Source of the DNA: Serinus canaria
Lineage: Eukaryota > Chordata > Aves > Passeriformes > Fringillidae
Direction of reading: 5' to 3'
DNA: 64,000 bases
NCBI RefSeq assembly: GCF_022539315.1
Contig: NC_066343.1
Coordinates: forward strand, 42,546,466 to 42,610,465
Positions within the stretch are counted from its first letter, which is position 1. Every line of letters starts with the position of its first letter. Below are positions 25,728-38,573 of this stretch, piece after piece. The notes beneath the pieces are model-generated. The model was not told the origin of the DNA. It did no database searches and worked only from the letters and a program-made list of their open reading frames with translations. Made by a program: the position numbers and the translations under genes.

Positions 25728-27065
25728 TCTTGTTCCCCTTCCGAATCACAGAATCGCAGGTCAATTCTTGTTCCTCTTCAGAATCACAAAATCGCTGAGT
25801 TGGAAGGCATCCACAAGGACCATCAAGTTCAACTCCTGGCCCTACACAGGACAGCCCCAAGAGTCACACCTGTGCCTGAGAGCACTGTCCAAATGCTTCT
25901 TGAACTCTGTCAGGCTGGTGCTGTGACCACCTCCCTGGGCAGCTGTTCCAGTGCCCCACCACCTTCTGGGTCAAGAACTTTTTTCTAATAGCCAACATAA
26001 ACCTCCCCTGACACAACTTCAGACCATTCCCTTGGGTCCTGTCACTGGTCACCACAGAGAAGAGCTCAGTGCCTGCCCTTCCTCCTCCTCTCGCGAGGAA
26101 GTTGTAACTGCAATGAGGTCTCCCTTCAAGTCTCCTCTCCTCCAGGCTGAACAGAACAAGTCACCTCAGCTGCTCCTCATACACCGTCCCCTCAAGGCCC
26201 TTCATCATCTTCGTAGTTCTCCTTTGGACATTCTCTAACAATTTAGTATCTTTCTCATGACACTCCAAACTGCTCGAGGTGAGGCTGTCCCAGCTCAGGG
26301 CAGAGCAGGACAATCCCCTCCCTTGCCCAGCTGTGATGCTGTGCCTGATGCCCCCCAGGACAGGGCTGGCCCTCCTGGCTGCCAGAGGGCAGCTGACCCA
26401 TGTTCAACTTGCCAGGACCCCCAGGTCCCTTTCCATGGCACTGCTTACAGCATTTCATTCCCAGTCTATCCTTACATCCAGGGTTGCACCATCTCAGAAT
26501 CCAGCACTTTCTCTTGTTCAGTTTCATATGGCTGGTGATTGCTCAGACCCCTGATTTGTCAAGGCCTCCCTGCAGGGTCCCCCTGCCCTTGGGGCAGTCA
26601 GCAGCTCCTCTCTTTCTGGGAACTTGCTGAGTATTCCTTCCAGTCCTGCTTCCATGTAATCTGTGAAGATGTTGAAGAGCAGAGGGCCAAGCATGGGGCC
26701 CTGTGGAACCCCACTAATGACAGGTCCCCAGTCTGATGTCACCCCACTCACTGTAACCCTCTGTGTCTGACTTGTGAGCCAGCTGCTCACCCATCCCCGG
26801 ATGTGTTTATCCAGCTGTGGGCTGCACATTTTGTCCAGAAGGATCCTGTGAGAGACAGTATTGAAAGATTTACTGAAATCCAAAAAGATCACATAAATTA
26901 GTTGCCATTTATCAACAGGATGTGTTACCTTATCATAAAAGGAAATCAGGTTTGATAAGCAGGACTTTCCCCTCATGAAGCCATGCTGGCTGTGATAAGT
27001 GATAGTGTTGTCTTTCAGATGTTTTTCAGTAAATTCCAGAATAATCTTCTTCATAATTTTACCAA
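25728..27065 (-). mobile_element. CR1 LINE with partial reverse transcriptase ORF
   Basis: This is an antisense CR1 copy of about 1.3 kb. The minus-strand frame at 26524-27054 encodes CR1 ORF2 reverse transcriptase: HGFMRGKSCLSNLISFYDK, a recognisable FLDFSKSFNTVSH box and GVPQGPMLGPLLFNIF. After LSKF the expected catalytic FADD box is absent and the frame continues into unrelated residues, so the enzyme is dead. The 3' end lies at the left, with a duplicated tail segment at 25728-25757 and 25766-25795. The 5' end is truncated near 27065. Confidence 0.95.
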
Positions 27066-27385
27066 GCAGTGAAGTGAGTAGAAGTCACAGACACATAAAT
27101 AAGTCCAAAGTGACAAAACTGACCACACTCACTCTAATACAATATATGCGTTAATATGAAGTTCTGTTCTATTGTACTACTAATTGAGAACCAAAACTGT
27201 TTGTTCTTATTTATGGTATCTTGATTCATCTGTATTCATCTTCTGCTTCAGCTGAAACCTTACACCAGCATATTTTTAGGTGAAACTTTACTGACTTCTT
27301 CCAAAGAAAAATCATAGCTTTTGGTTTCAATTCCTTGTTCTATTCATTGCTGAGTTCTCAAAAAAAATTACTTTTTTATTTCTAC

Positions 27386-27409
27386 AAAAAGAAAGAAAGA
27401 AAGAAAAAA
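27386..27409. repeat. (GAAA)n microsatellite
   Basis: About four GAAA units are flanked by A runs, roughly 180 nt upstream of the next exon. It is purine-rich on the sense strand. Confidence 0.9.
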
Positions 27410-27584
27410 CTCCCAACCCTGTATATGGGAACATGAAATAATGTTTAATAGCATATAGCATATTTGCTATTTGAGGAGGAAATGAAATGAAATATCAGCA
27501 GTGATCTATGGAGACTAAGCTATGGCAAATAAACCTTGCATCTCAAAATGGCTGCATTGTAATAATGACAATGTTTTCTTTTAG

Positions 27585-27680
27585 GAAAGTTCAAGGAAAG
27601 AGCCTCAATTCTGCATAAGATTGCCAAAAAAAAGTGCCAGGTGGAAGACAGTGAAAGGCAGAATGGAGCGGCTAATCATG
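27585..27680 (+). CDS. SLC24A2: SLC24A2 coding exon (basic loop segment)
   Basis: The 96-nt exon completes a Gly codon and encodes KFKERASILHKIAKKK, then CQVEDSERQNGAANH, leaving one base over. This is very close to RFREKASILHKIAKKKC in mammalian NCKX2. The acceptor is TTTTAG and the donor is GTGAGT; both ends are phase 1. The cluster of lysines and arginines forms a basic, probably helical patch in the cytosolic loop; a role in membrane or regulatory-protein contact is inference. It can accept either the 51-nt cassette exon or, when that is skipped, the preceding exon directly. Confidence 0.97.
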
Positions 27681-29282
27681 GTGAGTGCAGCACTGCAGAT
27701 TTATCACCTGTGCCTGAGAGTCTCTTTCACTGTTTTATTTTGTTTGAAAATTGTTAATTACTTTCTCCTACATTACATGTGCTATTTTAGTAAAAATACT
27801 CTGATTCTCTGTACCAAAGAATATGAAATTTATGGATGGGACAGAAGTTAAATGCAAGAATAGAAAGCCGGTCAAGGCGTATAGAAAGCTTTCTAGGCAG
27901 GTTGAAAAGAAAAAAGCAAAGCTGATTTTGGTTATGTGTTGAAGTGATAGAGAGGCAAAATTTTTCCTTGGAGTATACATGGAAAAATTTAATTAATTTA
28001 TTGAAATGCTGTAGTAGAATATGTGTTTTATATGGTACCACACTCGTCACAAAAGCACCAATTTCATATTTAAGATTTGATTTGTCTGTATACTACTTTC
28101 TGGGAGTCATTGAGGCCCATCTATGCTAATTGTGGGAAATTAACTTACTAGAGTTTGCCATTAAGGGAAGAATTTTTATTTTAGTTCCAAATTTCCTATG
28201 CTAAATTAAAATCTGTAGCATGACCTGTTTTCTCTACTTTACCTCATCATATTATCTGCATTAAAAAACCAGATACAAATATGTCCAATAAAATCTGAAA
28301 CATTTTTTTACTTGACACTTTTTCTGACCTTCTGTTATGTTTACATAGTATTTGCTTCCAAAATCAGGCAGTTGGCTGGGGTGGTCTGTTAATAACCCAT
28401 AATGCTGACTGTGGGGTTAAGAGACAACACACAGATACTGAAATTATTACAGATAGTCTGGCACTCTGCTGTGGCTGTGATCTCAGATTTTTAATTTAGA
28501 AGAATCTCAGGATAGCAGTAATGTAACTAGACAGCTGTATTTACTTCTATGCACAAGAGCATACCATAATGCATGTTGAACTTGAGTAAGGCATTTCATA
28601 TTGCTATTCCCCCTTACTTTGTATTGTCCAAGAGATTTTGGGCCATTGACACATTTATGTACCACATACTTATAGAGGTAATTACAGTTCAGAGAATTCC
28701 AAGATAGTCAAAGTAAGAATTAATTTTAATAAATTTGGCATCAGAAACCTAAGGCCCAACTTTATCCCTTTAACTCCGGTGGAAGTTTAGCACAAGGACT
28801 TACAGAATTCTGATTTATATATCATCCTCTATTACTAGATGTTGTTACACCATATGTTTTACTCTTTCCCACATTTTTGCGTGGAAGACAGCAGAATTAC
28901 AACCTGGAAGCAGCTTTACTAATTGCAGGGGTTAGTGTGTTATAAAATTTTCACTAAATGTATCCCCTCCCTTGTATTCAGCACGGTGCATTCTATAAAG
29001 TCAGGGGTGAATGCTGCATGTCACTTTTTACCTGAAGTATTAGGCTCAGTGCATTTAGCATAAAAAAAGAGCACTGAATATTGCAATGAACTTAAATATT
29101 TCTCAAAATGCTGGCTCACTGCTTACAAGATTTTTATTGAAAATGTGTACTAGACAAATTCTTTTCTTTCTCTTTTAACACAGATGTTGACTAAACATTA
29201 GTATTTGATAATTTTCTCAGACTGAGTAATTTAATATTCTGATCTGTTGTTTTCCCTCTCTTATCTATGGATGGTGCCACAG
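27681..29282 (+). other. SLC24A2 intron, 1.6 kb
   Basis: The donor is GTGAGT and the acceptor is GGTGCCACAG. I see no repeat, RNA gene or recognisable ORF. Confidence 0.88.
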
Positions 29283-29368
29283 AGAAAGGTGCAAAAGTGG
29301 AAGTTGCAGTAACACCACCGAGTGATTCAGGACCAGTGCAGAATGGAATCGCCCATAATGTTGACGAG
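29283..29368 (+). CDS. SLC24A2: SLC24A2 coding exon (variable loop segment)
   Basis: The 86-nt exon completes a Glu codon and encodes EKGAKVEVAVTPPSDSGPVQ followed by NGIAHNVDE, ending in phase 0. The TPPSDSGPVQNG core aligns with TPSSDASEPVQNG in mammalian NCKX2, which supports identity although the loop is otherwise variable. The loop between NGAANH and the acidic stretch is about ten residues shorter than in mammals as I remember it. The donor GTTAAT is weak: T at +3 and A at +5. Failure to splice here would append VNDFFILLFLFLC and a stop, truncating the exchanger before its second membrane cluster. Confidence 0.9.
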
Positions 29369-32007
29369 GTTAATGACTTTTTTATTCTTCTATTTTTATT
29401 CTTGTGCTAGCAAATACATTGCATGTTTGATTGTGCTTTTCACTGAAAGCAAACATCTTAATAGAAAGATGCTGACAGTGTGAATTGTCTACATAATATA
29501 ATGAAATTTAGTTTCATTTACAGCTGAATCCAGTGTACAGTTTGCCATATGTAAAAGATCTTGCCTTCTGTCCCTGCCCTTTAGTGTAAGGTAAGGTAGG
29601 AATCTGGAATCTATTCTTTTGGGAAATGTATTTTACTTTACAGATAAGATGACTGAAGCTGTAAATATAGCTAATAGAAATTGCTTGTCACATTGCACAA
29701 AACCTGTTATCTTAAGAGAACCTGTCATGATATGCATCATGAAATAGTCAAAATTCATTATGAAAGAGGACGTTTACACAAACTTCTGCATCCTGCCTTC
29801 TGTTATCTTGCTTCATAAGATTTTTTTCCCACTGAGTATGTTCAGTGAAAACAATGAAGAAAAAGCTATCTTAAGCAATCACATATCACAGCAATGTCCA
29901 CATGCTTTTAATTTGCATTGTAATAAAACATTTCCTAGGCTTCTGGAAACCTGCAAGGTCAAGGAGCTTTATCATTTGAGATAATGTTTGCAGTCTCAAG
30001 CCACTGCAGGGGAAGAAGGGAAAATTATTGCAGGAGTACATTACTCAGCAATGTGCAATTCCTTTCATCTCCCTTTGGACAGTTTAAATTTGCAGTTATG
30101 CAGGCTTTGGAACTTTTATGTTAATTTCAGCAAGTATTAGGACATTCTGAACAATGATTCTGATGTATTAGACGTGGGATACATTATTTATCCTTATCCA
30201 AATGGCACAATAGAGCAAAGCAGGGCAGTTTGTTCCTCCTCTGGTAGAGGAATGAGTCTGCAGATTTAGCTTCATCAATCTGAGTGAAAGGATTTCAGGT
30301 ATCTGCTGTCAAAATAAAAATTAGCAGTCTACTAACAGCGTTTTGAGATGGTCCATGTTGGATTCCTCCTCAGTGGCCTTTGCAATTTTGGCTTCTTCCA
30401 GTGGAAACCTGGCAGCTTTCTTAAGCTGCTTGAGTATTGCTGAATTATATTTTGTAATTAAAAAGTACATACTGGAATTTTTGAGAAGTTGTAATAGAAA
30501 TAGTCTACTCATCCATGGAACAAGTAAATAGGTTTCCATAATACTTAGGACCGTACTTCATTGTCAGGGTCTTTGCCAACTCGGTAGTGTTCCAGAGGCT
30601 CTCCTCAATGTATTGCCTGGCTTTTTGTACATAGCTTCCTTAAACACCTTTCCAAACTCTAGCATCACTCTGAAGCTAACACTGGTGGTTCAGTTTCTTT
30701 CTGCTCTGTATATTGACTTAGTGGACACTAGTAAGATTACTCTCGATTTATAGAAGAAAAAAATATTTGCAGGCAACCACAGAAGGCCACTCACAGCATT
30801 TCTGTGACCATTTCTGTTGATGAATATTGATATTTGAAGAAAAGAACTTGGTCATTGCCTTCCTAAGCCTTCTTTTTAGCTTTTCAAAACTTGACCTACA
30901 AATGGTCTTGAATTTTGATCTTTTTGTAACCAAGTGTTCTCCATTGCATATTGATACCATTTGCTTCTGTTTCTAAGCAGAATTCAATTAAGTAGCTTGA
31001 AATTTAGATTATTTTTCCTTACTCTAATGCAAAAGGAATTGCTGTAGTGCCAGAATTTGGAAAGACAGTATAAAATTGCTTGTCTCTGGTTTTCGACTTG
31101 TATAGTCTAAGGATAAGGTTTTGTGATCCGTAAGTGCTGCTTAGAAAAATCCCTCAAAAAAAATGTTAGTGCCTCCATGTTGTGGTAATGATAATTTATA
31201 ACTGAGAAAACTAGACACACTGTCAGTCTGGACTGACAAAGCTTCAAGTGTGCCTTTAGGGGGAAAAAAATGCTATGCTGAAAACTGCAGGATGTGAAAT
31301 GGCTCTAGTCACATAGCAGGTCATTGTGAAGCCTGTTTGCCATGCTGATACAGAAGACCTGCATAGGCATCTAATTCTTTCTCCTCCCTTGTCAAGTTCC
31401 ACTATGGTCTTCATGCTTTCCCCTATTGTAAAACAAGCATATTTCTGGAGTTTTTCTTACCTTTCACTGATGCAGATTATAGTGTCTGAGTCTAAATCCC
31501 TGGAAACAAGCATTTTAGAATATCGTCTCTATATTGGAGCTAGAATTGTCTGAAAATAAGTACATTAAATATTCTGTGTTCTTCTGGTAAAAACAGAATA
31601 TGCACATAAGTCCAATTTACTTATAAATTCCCCATTATTTTAAAATTACAAAGGTGAGGCAAAAACCCTTTGAAAAGATGGTCTCAGGCTAAGACTGCAG
31701 CAAAGGAGAAAAAAACAGCTTTCATATTGTATTTTGATTTTCATATACTTTTAAAATATTTTTTTTAAGGATAATACACCCAATTGCCATGATATAGTTT
31801 TCCATATACCTCTCCTGGTGTTTTTAGAGACCTCTTTATATTTTCTCCCAAATTCTTTTTCTTTCCTCCTTTCCTTCTTTTTCAAGAAAGAAGGAAAGGC
31901 TTACACAGAGCTGAAACACCACACAAGACAGATGCTAGGACACTGTCAAGTTAATGGCTTCTGCAAGGAAATCGTGACTAGATGGATTTCACCTAATTTA
32001 TTTGGGG

Positions 32008-32034
32008 TTTTTTGTTTGTTTGTTTGTTTGTTTT
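32008..32034. repeat. (TTTG)n microsatellite
   Basis: About five to six TTTG units are present, flanked by T-rich sequence. Confidence 0.9.
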
Positions 32035-32797
32035 ATTTTTAATTTCTTCTTTTCTCTCTTCCAAACTCCACTGTCTTGCTTTTCCCTTCCCCTTTTCCCT
32101 AGGACTTTAACTCCTATTTTTCTTACTCCACTGTCCTCTAGGGAAATTCAGCTGTTCTCTTTCTAGCTCAAGCCCTTGAGCAACAAGAAAAACTCTCTCC
32201 TAATGCTGCTTGCAGAAATTCAAAAAGGGTGTCCAGATAATGTACCCAGCAACATTGGTGCCAGATAGCGAGACTCTTATCACCCCTCTTTACTATAAGT
32301 AGCAGCTGATATCCTACTCTCTGATACAACTGGAATCATCAGCTAAGAAGAACAGACAGCTGTGGTCTCCTTCCTATTTCTTAGCCAGCACAGGAGGGAA
32401 CAATACCTCCTCCCACCACACCATCTGTAAGACATTACTGCTTTATTTGAAGTCAGAAATTGCCTTCCTTTCCCCTGGATATTGCATCTTCCTTGGGGAT
32501 TTTGTTCTACTTACAGCATTCTGTCTCTTAACCTTTAGCAGGTTGCCACAGAGGAGAAGACTCTGTTATATAATACCACTTCATAGAGTGGTACCAAACA
32601 TGTACAAGAAAATGAAGGAGGGCTGAAAGAACACTTACTAGCTCATTAAATGTTTTATAAAGTGCCCTTCAGATTGCGATCCTTCTGAGAATTCCAGTTC
32701 CACCCCCTACCACCTTCTTAACTAGCATTTGGTAGCTGTTTTAACCTGTGGCTTACCTAAAAATAGTTTCCAATCTGAAGATAACACCTTTTCCTCC

Positions 32798-32823
32798 CAC
32801 CCACCCACACACACGCACACATG

Positions 32824-32859
<36 letters not shown>

Positions 32860-32860
32860 C
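32798..32860. repeat. (CA)n microsatellite
   Basis: The run of CCCA units passes into interrupted and then pure CA dinucleotides, about 60 bp in all. It explains the histidine/threonine-rich ORFs on the + strand and the Val/Cys-rich ORF on the minus strand, which are not genes. It is likely polymorphic. Confidence 0.97.
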
Positions 32861-35019
32861 ACTGTTTTTCCTGTTTCCGTGGAAACCCCGCCAGAAAGTA
32901 TTTACAATGCCAACCATGACTGACATAACTTTTCCATGAAAATATAAGGCAATTTTTATGTCATAGGAGAGTGGTGCAAGGGCTTCATTGCTTGCATTGG
33001 ATTTAATCTGCTTACCTGAGCAACAGTCTGGCAAAGCATGTTTTGCCTTCCCCACTGAAGAGCAGCCACACCATTTCAGGACAGAGCATTGACTGGGACA
33101 TATCTTCCCTGCCGTGGAATACTCATTCCATTCACATCAAATTAGCTTGGTGAGAATGTGAGGAGCATTGCATTCTCTGTCTCAGGGTATTAATCTGAGC
33201 TATGTTAAACATTACTATTTCAAAGAGAGAGGGCATAGAGAAGATTAGGGCCGCCCTCCTTGTAAGGCTGTGGTATATTCCAGCATCCCTGGTAGTTGTT
33301 TGATTCATCATAAAAAGGTTGTTTTCCAAAGCCCAAACAAAGCCCAAATACTTACCCAGTTGCCACACTTGGTCTAAAGGAAATGTCTGCATCTTGTTTG
33401 CTCATTGTAACTTAAAGAGTAGGCACTGCTATCGAAAGGGAGTTGATCTTTATTTTCACAATGCTACTCAGTTGCCTACTCCACATTTTTTGCTGCTTTA
33501 TGACTTACTTGAAAATCAGGACTGTGCAAAATGGCATGAAGATGAAGTCTTATTCTTTAGAAGTATCTCCATGATACCATAGCTGCTATTTCTGCAGGTG
33601 AGCTCTCTGCAGTTTTGTGTGTTACATTCTGAGAATTTCTTCTCAGATTCGCCAAAGAGTGCTGGCAATAACACAGCATAAAAACTAGCATATTGGTTTT
33701 GGAAGTTGTAATTTTACTTATTTCTTCAATTGCCCAAGAGGACATAAGCAGCAAGAGGAGAATCTGAATCAAACACCTACCTGATCTTACTCCTTCCTGT
33801 AGGGTCCACTCTAAAGGTTGCTCTTTTCAGCTTTTTTCACTGATGGATTAGCACAAATTAGCTGTCCTAAGAAGAGTATACACATATACAGAATGCATTC
33901 TGAAAGCTAATGGATTTAATATTATTGCCTGCTTGAATTTTACTCAAGAATTTGTGAGGAAAGATGTTGCTTTCTTAGTCACCCCATAGAAATTGCATAC
34001 TCCTGTACTAGCTTACTATCTCACCTTCTTTCAGTTTTTTTTTTTAATTACTTGTAGGAGAAGATCAGTGAGTGATGTGGCTTACAGATAAGAAGCCGAA
34101 GGCAGAGACTTGAGGCTTTTCATAGTGTATTGCGTATACTCTCTGCCCTTCTAGTGAAATAGATTAATGTGAGATGTGCCCTTCTAAAGAAAAAATAAAC
34201 CTCAATTTTGAACATCACTGTATACCTCTGGGACAGAGAACATTTGAGATGACAATCACATCTGTTTTTCTTGACTTACTCATTGGCTTCTACAGAGCTC
34301 ATTTCCAAAAAAACCCATTGGTTTTGTTCCAAAACAAACAAGCAAACAAGCAATCAAAAACTCACCCCAAAACAGAAGAAGACTTGAGCAGTCCTTTGCA
34401 GCAAAGAACAGAATTTCCTCTTTATAGGTGGTACACTATCCATACTGTAGCACAAGCAAATGGAACTGCACATAATTCCTGTCTTAAGTTTCCCTTCTTC
34501 TGGAGACCTCATGCTAATTCCTTATTGATTAATTGTAACAGCATTCAAAATGCACAAGAAATGTACAAGCATGTGAATTTATAGCTTAGCTCTTCATTTT
34601 AGGTGGACTAAGGTTTATCCTCAGAATATGGTATTTATAGTTCATATGTTATTGCTGTTATACAATATGATTAGTTGGTGAACAGTGGCAGATTCAGTAT
34701 TTCTGGTAAGTTTGAGGTGCTTCTTTGTACTTGTTTTCCATTTCCTCCTAATGTGTGGAATAAAGTGTAAAATTCTGTTTCATGTTGTGCCAGAAAAGCA
34801 ACTGGTTTTCCTATTGTAATACAACTGTAGGCCTCTATAGAGACAGTGATTTTGTGATGTTTGCTAGGAGTGACTACCTTGTGACTTTGGCAGATGGAGT
34901 TTTCTATAAGCTGTTGTTTATAAACAAAATAATTGTGGATGAAATGTCACCGTATGTTTGTATGGTTTATATAATGTGAACACACCATCATTTCCTCAGT
35001 TTGGAAAAATTTTACTGGG

Positions 35020-35268
35020 AAAATTGGATAGGTTTAGATTAGATATTAAGAAGAAATTTTTACTGTGGGGGTGGTGAGGTACAGGAACAGGTGGAACAGG
35101 CTGCCCAGAGAAGTTGTGAATGCCCCAGCTAGAGCTGTGGAAGTTGTCAAGGCCAGGCTGGGTGGGGCTTTGAGCAATCTGGTCTAGTGATAGAGGTCTC
35201 TGTCCATGGCAGGGGGGTTGGAACAAGGTGATCTTTAAGGTCCCTTCTAAGCCACACCACTGTTTGTT
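35020..35268 (+). mobile_element. CR1 LINE 3' fragment (sense)
   Basis: The sequence follows the last part of the CR1 consensus in sense orientation: GATTAGATATTAAGAAGAAA, GGAACAGGCTGCCCAGAGAA, GTTGTCAAGGCCAGGCTGGG, and a closing GATCTTTAAGGTCCCTTCT. It is a heavily 5'-truncated copy of about 250 bp. The tail octamers are degraded. Confidence 0.95.
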
Positions 35269-35964
35269 TCTGAGCAAACCAGTAAGCTTTCTTCCCTGGG
35301 ATTACAGGCAAGTATTTGATAGATGCGCTTGCATAAAGAACTGTGAAATATTGAACATTGATAGATTTTGTACCCTTTTATTTGTTTTTAACATTTTAAA
35401 TAAAAGAAGAGCTGAAGTAGCAAGAATAGAGTTTTGAATGATTGTAGATTCGTTTAAAAGAGTATTTGTAACGGATGTATGAAAGAGAACACCGAGCAGA
35501 ATAACACTTCTAATCTTATTTCTTAAGATGCAAAGAGGGCATTTTCCTAATAGAGGATTCATTTCCTTATTATCATTAATAATAATAATAACAACAATAA
35601 AATATATGTCAGGATACCACAATTATCCCATCTAGGCATTAGTATACATTTGATATTCAGCACTGCAGATGTCTCTGTAACAAAAAGACAGTCTCAAACA
35701 TCAGCAAGAAGAAATGAGGATCCTATGCATAAAGAGTAAAAACAATTACAACAGAATTAGTAAGAGTTTCATAGAAACACAATAATGACTATTATATGTG
35801 AAGATCTAATGTAGCTATGCCTAAATCTTTAATGACTGGTTAAGAGATGAGGGGCACAATTATGTTATTCTGTATTCTTCCAGTTGCAGAACATGATGCT
35901 GGAAGAAACAGGAAGACTCAGAAGGTCAATAAATTGCCCCAGGAATTGTATCACCAGCAGAATT

Positions 35965-38572
35965 TTAGGGGTTTTATCATGGCTTGGCTAAAACAAGTCT
36001 GCTGATGACAGACAGGGTACACCTGTCTCAAAGGGGCAAAGGGTTAGCAGGGCTTAGTGGAAGAGCCTTAAACTAGATTTGAAAGAAGAAAAGGATGAAA
36101 CCAGGCAAGCTAGAGATAAGCCTAGGAGTGGCACATCAAGGTTTGAGGGGCAGCATGCTATTGCGGTCCTTTGGTCTGCTCCGTCGTGTGCTGAGTACAC
36201 CAAAGCACATTTGAAATGTCCCTGTACTAATTCACCTTGCACCATCACCATCTCAGTGGAGGTGCTAGGTCAAGTTCCATATGCAGCTGCAAAGACCTAA
36301 TCATCATCAATCCATTAGAAACAACAGAAGCACCTGAGAACAGTCACACCTTAATTAAGGCTCCTTCCCACCCAGCATATGACAGGACTGACAGCCCACC
36401 TAGAGTACATCTACACCACTGTATGCAGCATCCACAGCAAACAGGAGGGACTGGAAGCCATTGAGCAGATGGAAAACTATGATGTAATTGCAGAAACATA
36501 ATTGCAGTGGGGTTACTTACGCAACTGGAGTGATGCAATAGATGGCTATAAACTCTTCAGAAGGGATAGGCAAAGAGGTGTGGTAGCCCTGTATGTTACG
36601 AAGTATTTGGCTTTCTAGAGCTTGATGATGGTGATGAAAGGGTTGAGTTTGTATGGGTAAGACCAACAAAATCATTATCCTGGTGGGAGTCTAGTACAGA
36701 CCATCCAACCAGTTCAAAGAGGAAGACAGAAATATACTATAAGCAGTGAAGGAAGTCTTACAATTACTGGACCCTTTTCTTCTTTGGACACTTCAGCATA
36801 CCAGATACCTGCTGGAAATACAACATAGCAGAAAGGGAACAGGAGGTTTCTGAACTATGTGAAACAGGCCTTGGTACTTCTCTCACAGTGGGTGAGGAAG
36901 CCAGCCAGGGAAGGTGCCCAGCTGGATCTGCTGCTTGTGAACAGAGGATTAGAGGGAGCTGTGGTGGTCAGAGGCCATCTTGGGCACAGAGACCACAAAA
37001 GGAGAGCTGCTTTCTATTCTCAGAGCTCTAAGGAAGGGGTCAGCAGAGCTGCCAGAGCTGCCTGGGACTTCCAGGGGGCAGACTTTGGCCTGTTTACAGG
37101 ACTGGCTGGTAACATTCCTTGGGATGTGGTCCCAAGGGGACAAGGGAGTGCACGAAGGCTGAACATTGAGAAAGCAATCTTAAAGGTGCAGGAGCAGACT
37201 GTCCTTATGTGCTGAAAGAGGAGCTGTCTGGGAAGAAGACTGGCCTGGCTGAACAGAGCTCAGGCTGAACTCAGGAGAAAAAGGAGAGTTTATGACCTTT
37301 GGAAGAAGGCACAGGCAGCTCAGGAGGACTACAAGGATATTGTGAGGTAATGCAGGGAGAAAATTGGATGGCCCAAAGCCCGTCTAGAACTTGATTTGGC
37401 TTCTGCAGTTAAAGGCAATGAAAGGTGTTCTAGACAGACATCAGCAGCAGAAGGAGGGCTAAAGACAATCTCCATCCTTTCTTGGATACAATAGCAAACA
37501 TTGCAACAAGGAATAAGGGGAAAGCAGAGGTATGGAATGCCTTTTTTTGCCTTATTCTTTAACAGCAAGATTGGCTGTCGTCAGGGTCAATCAGATGCCT
37601 GGGCTGGAAGACAAGGATGGGGAGTAGAATGAAGCTCCCATAATCAAAGGGGAAATGGTCAGTGACTTGCTTAACACACATGAATCTCTGAGGCTGGATG
37701 GGATCCACTCAGGAGTACTGAGGGTGCTGATGGAAGTGCTCACAAGCTACTTCTGCATCATTTACCAGCAGTCCTGGCTAACTAGGGAGGTCCCAGCTGA
37801 CCGGAGTTGGCAAATGTGATGCCCAGCTACAGGAAGGGTGGGAAGGAGGATCTAGAGAACTACAGGCCTGTCAGTCTAACTTCAATGCCGGGGATGGTCA
37901 TGAAGAAGGTCACCCTGAGTGCCATCACAACAGCATCTGCAGGACATCAAGGGCGTGGTGCCCACCAGCCTGGGTTTGTCAAACGCGGATCCTGCTTGCC
38001 CAACCTGATCTCCTTCTATGACAAATTGACTCATGTAGTAAATGTGGGAAAGGCTATGGATGTTGCCTACCTGGCCTTTAGTAAAGCATTTGACAGCATT
38101 TCCCTCATCATTCCACTGGAGATACTGGCTTTCCATGATGTGGATGGGTGCACTGGGTAGGGACAGCAGGGCTCAAAGAGTGGGGGTGAATGGAGGTAGA
38201 TCCAGCTGACCACCACTGGTGGTGTCCTACAGGACTCTGTACTGGGGCCAGTCCTGCTTAATGTCTATATTGATAATTTGGATGAGGGGATCAAATACAT
38301 CGTGTCATTTTGCAGATTATGCAATTTGGGTGGGAGTGTTGATTTTCTGGGAAGTAGGAAGGCTCTTCAGAGGGGTTAGGCAGGCTGGTATGAGGTTCAG
38401 TAAGGCCAGATGCTGGGGCCTGCCCTTGGGTCACAACAATCCTATGCAACAATGCTACAGGCTGGGGAATTAAAAACTTCATGGTGGGAAAGAAGGGGTC
38501 ATGAAGTAATTTAGTCTAGCTCTCCAGAGGTCCTTTCCAACCCTGACTGTTCTATGATGCTGTGATTCTGTG
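35965..38572 (+). mobile_element. CR1 LINE, 2.6 kb copy with EN and RT remnants
   Basis: This is the longest CR1 copy here. At 36451 one frame reads LEAIEQMENYDVIAET, the start of the ORF2 endonuclease, and is ended by TAA at 36499-36501. The segment 36859-37215 carries the endonuclease-RT linker (GAQLDLLLVNRGLEG and DFGLFTGLAGNIPWD). The frame 37807-38160 is reverse transcriptase (ENYRPVSLTSMPG, GSCLPNLISFYDKLTH, AFSKAFDSI). At 38309-38320 the catalytic box reads FADY instead of FADD. It then jumps to the CR1 tail ending in TGTGATTCTGTG. It is an inactive, internally deleted sense copy. Confidence 0.95.
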
Positions 38573-38573
38573 C

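Larger units (their letters stand above)
20258..27584 (+). other. SLC24A2 intron, 7.3 kb
   Basis: The donor is GTAAGA and the acceptor is TTCTTTTAG. It contains a short hairpin at 21293-21325 (11-bp perfect arms TTGGTGTAGAA / TTCTACACCAA), a 20-bp duplication and G-rich run near 23597-23658, an antisense CR1 copy at about 25728-27065 and a GAAA repeat at 27386-27409. The remaining sequence shows only short unrecognised ORFs. Confidence 0.9.

Noticed and set aside
26524..27054. 176-codon minus-strand ORF as a host gene
   Set aside because: It is CR1 reverse transcriptase lacking the catalytic box, and is annotated as a mobile element.
32729..33055. His/Thr-rich and Val/Cys-rich ORFs
   Set aside because: They are translations of the CA microsatellite.
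37807..38160. 117-codon ORF as a host gene
   Set aside because: It is the reverse transcriptase remnant of a sense CR1 copy with disabled flanking frames.
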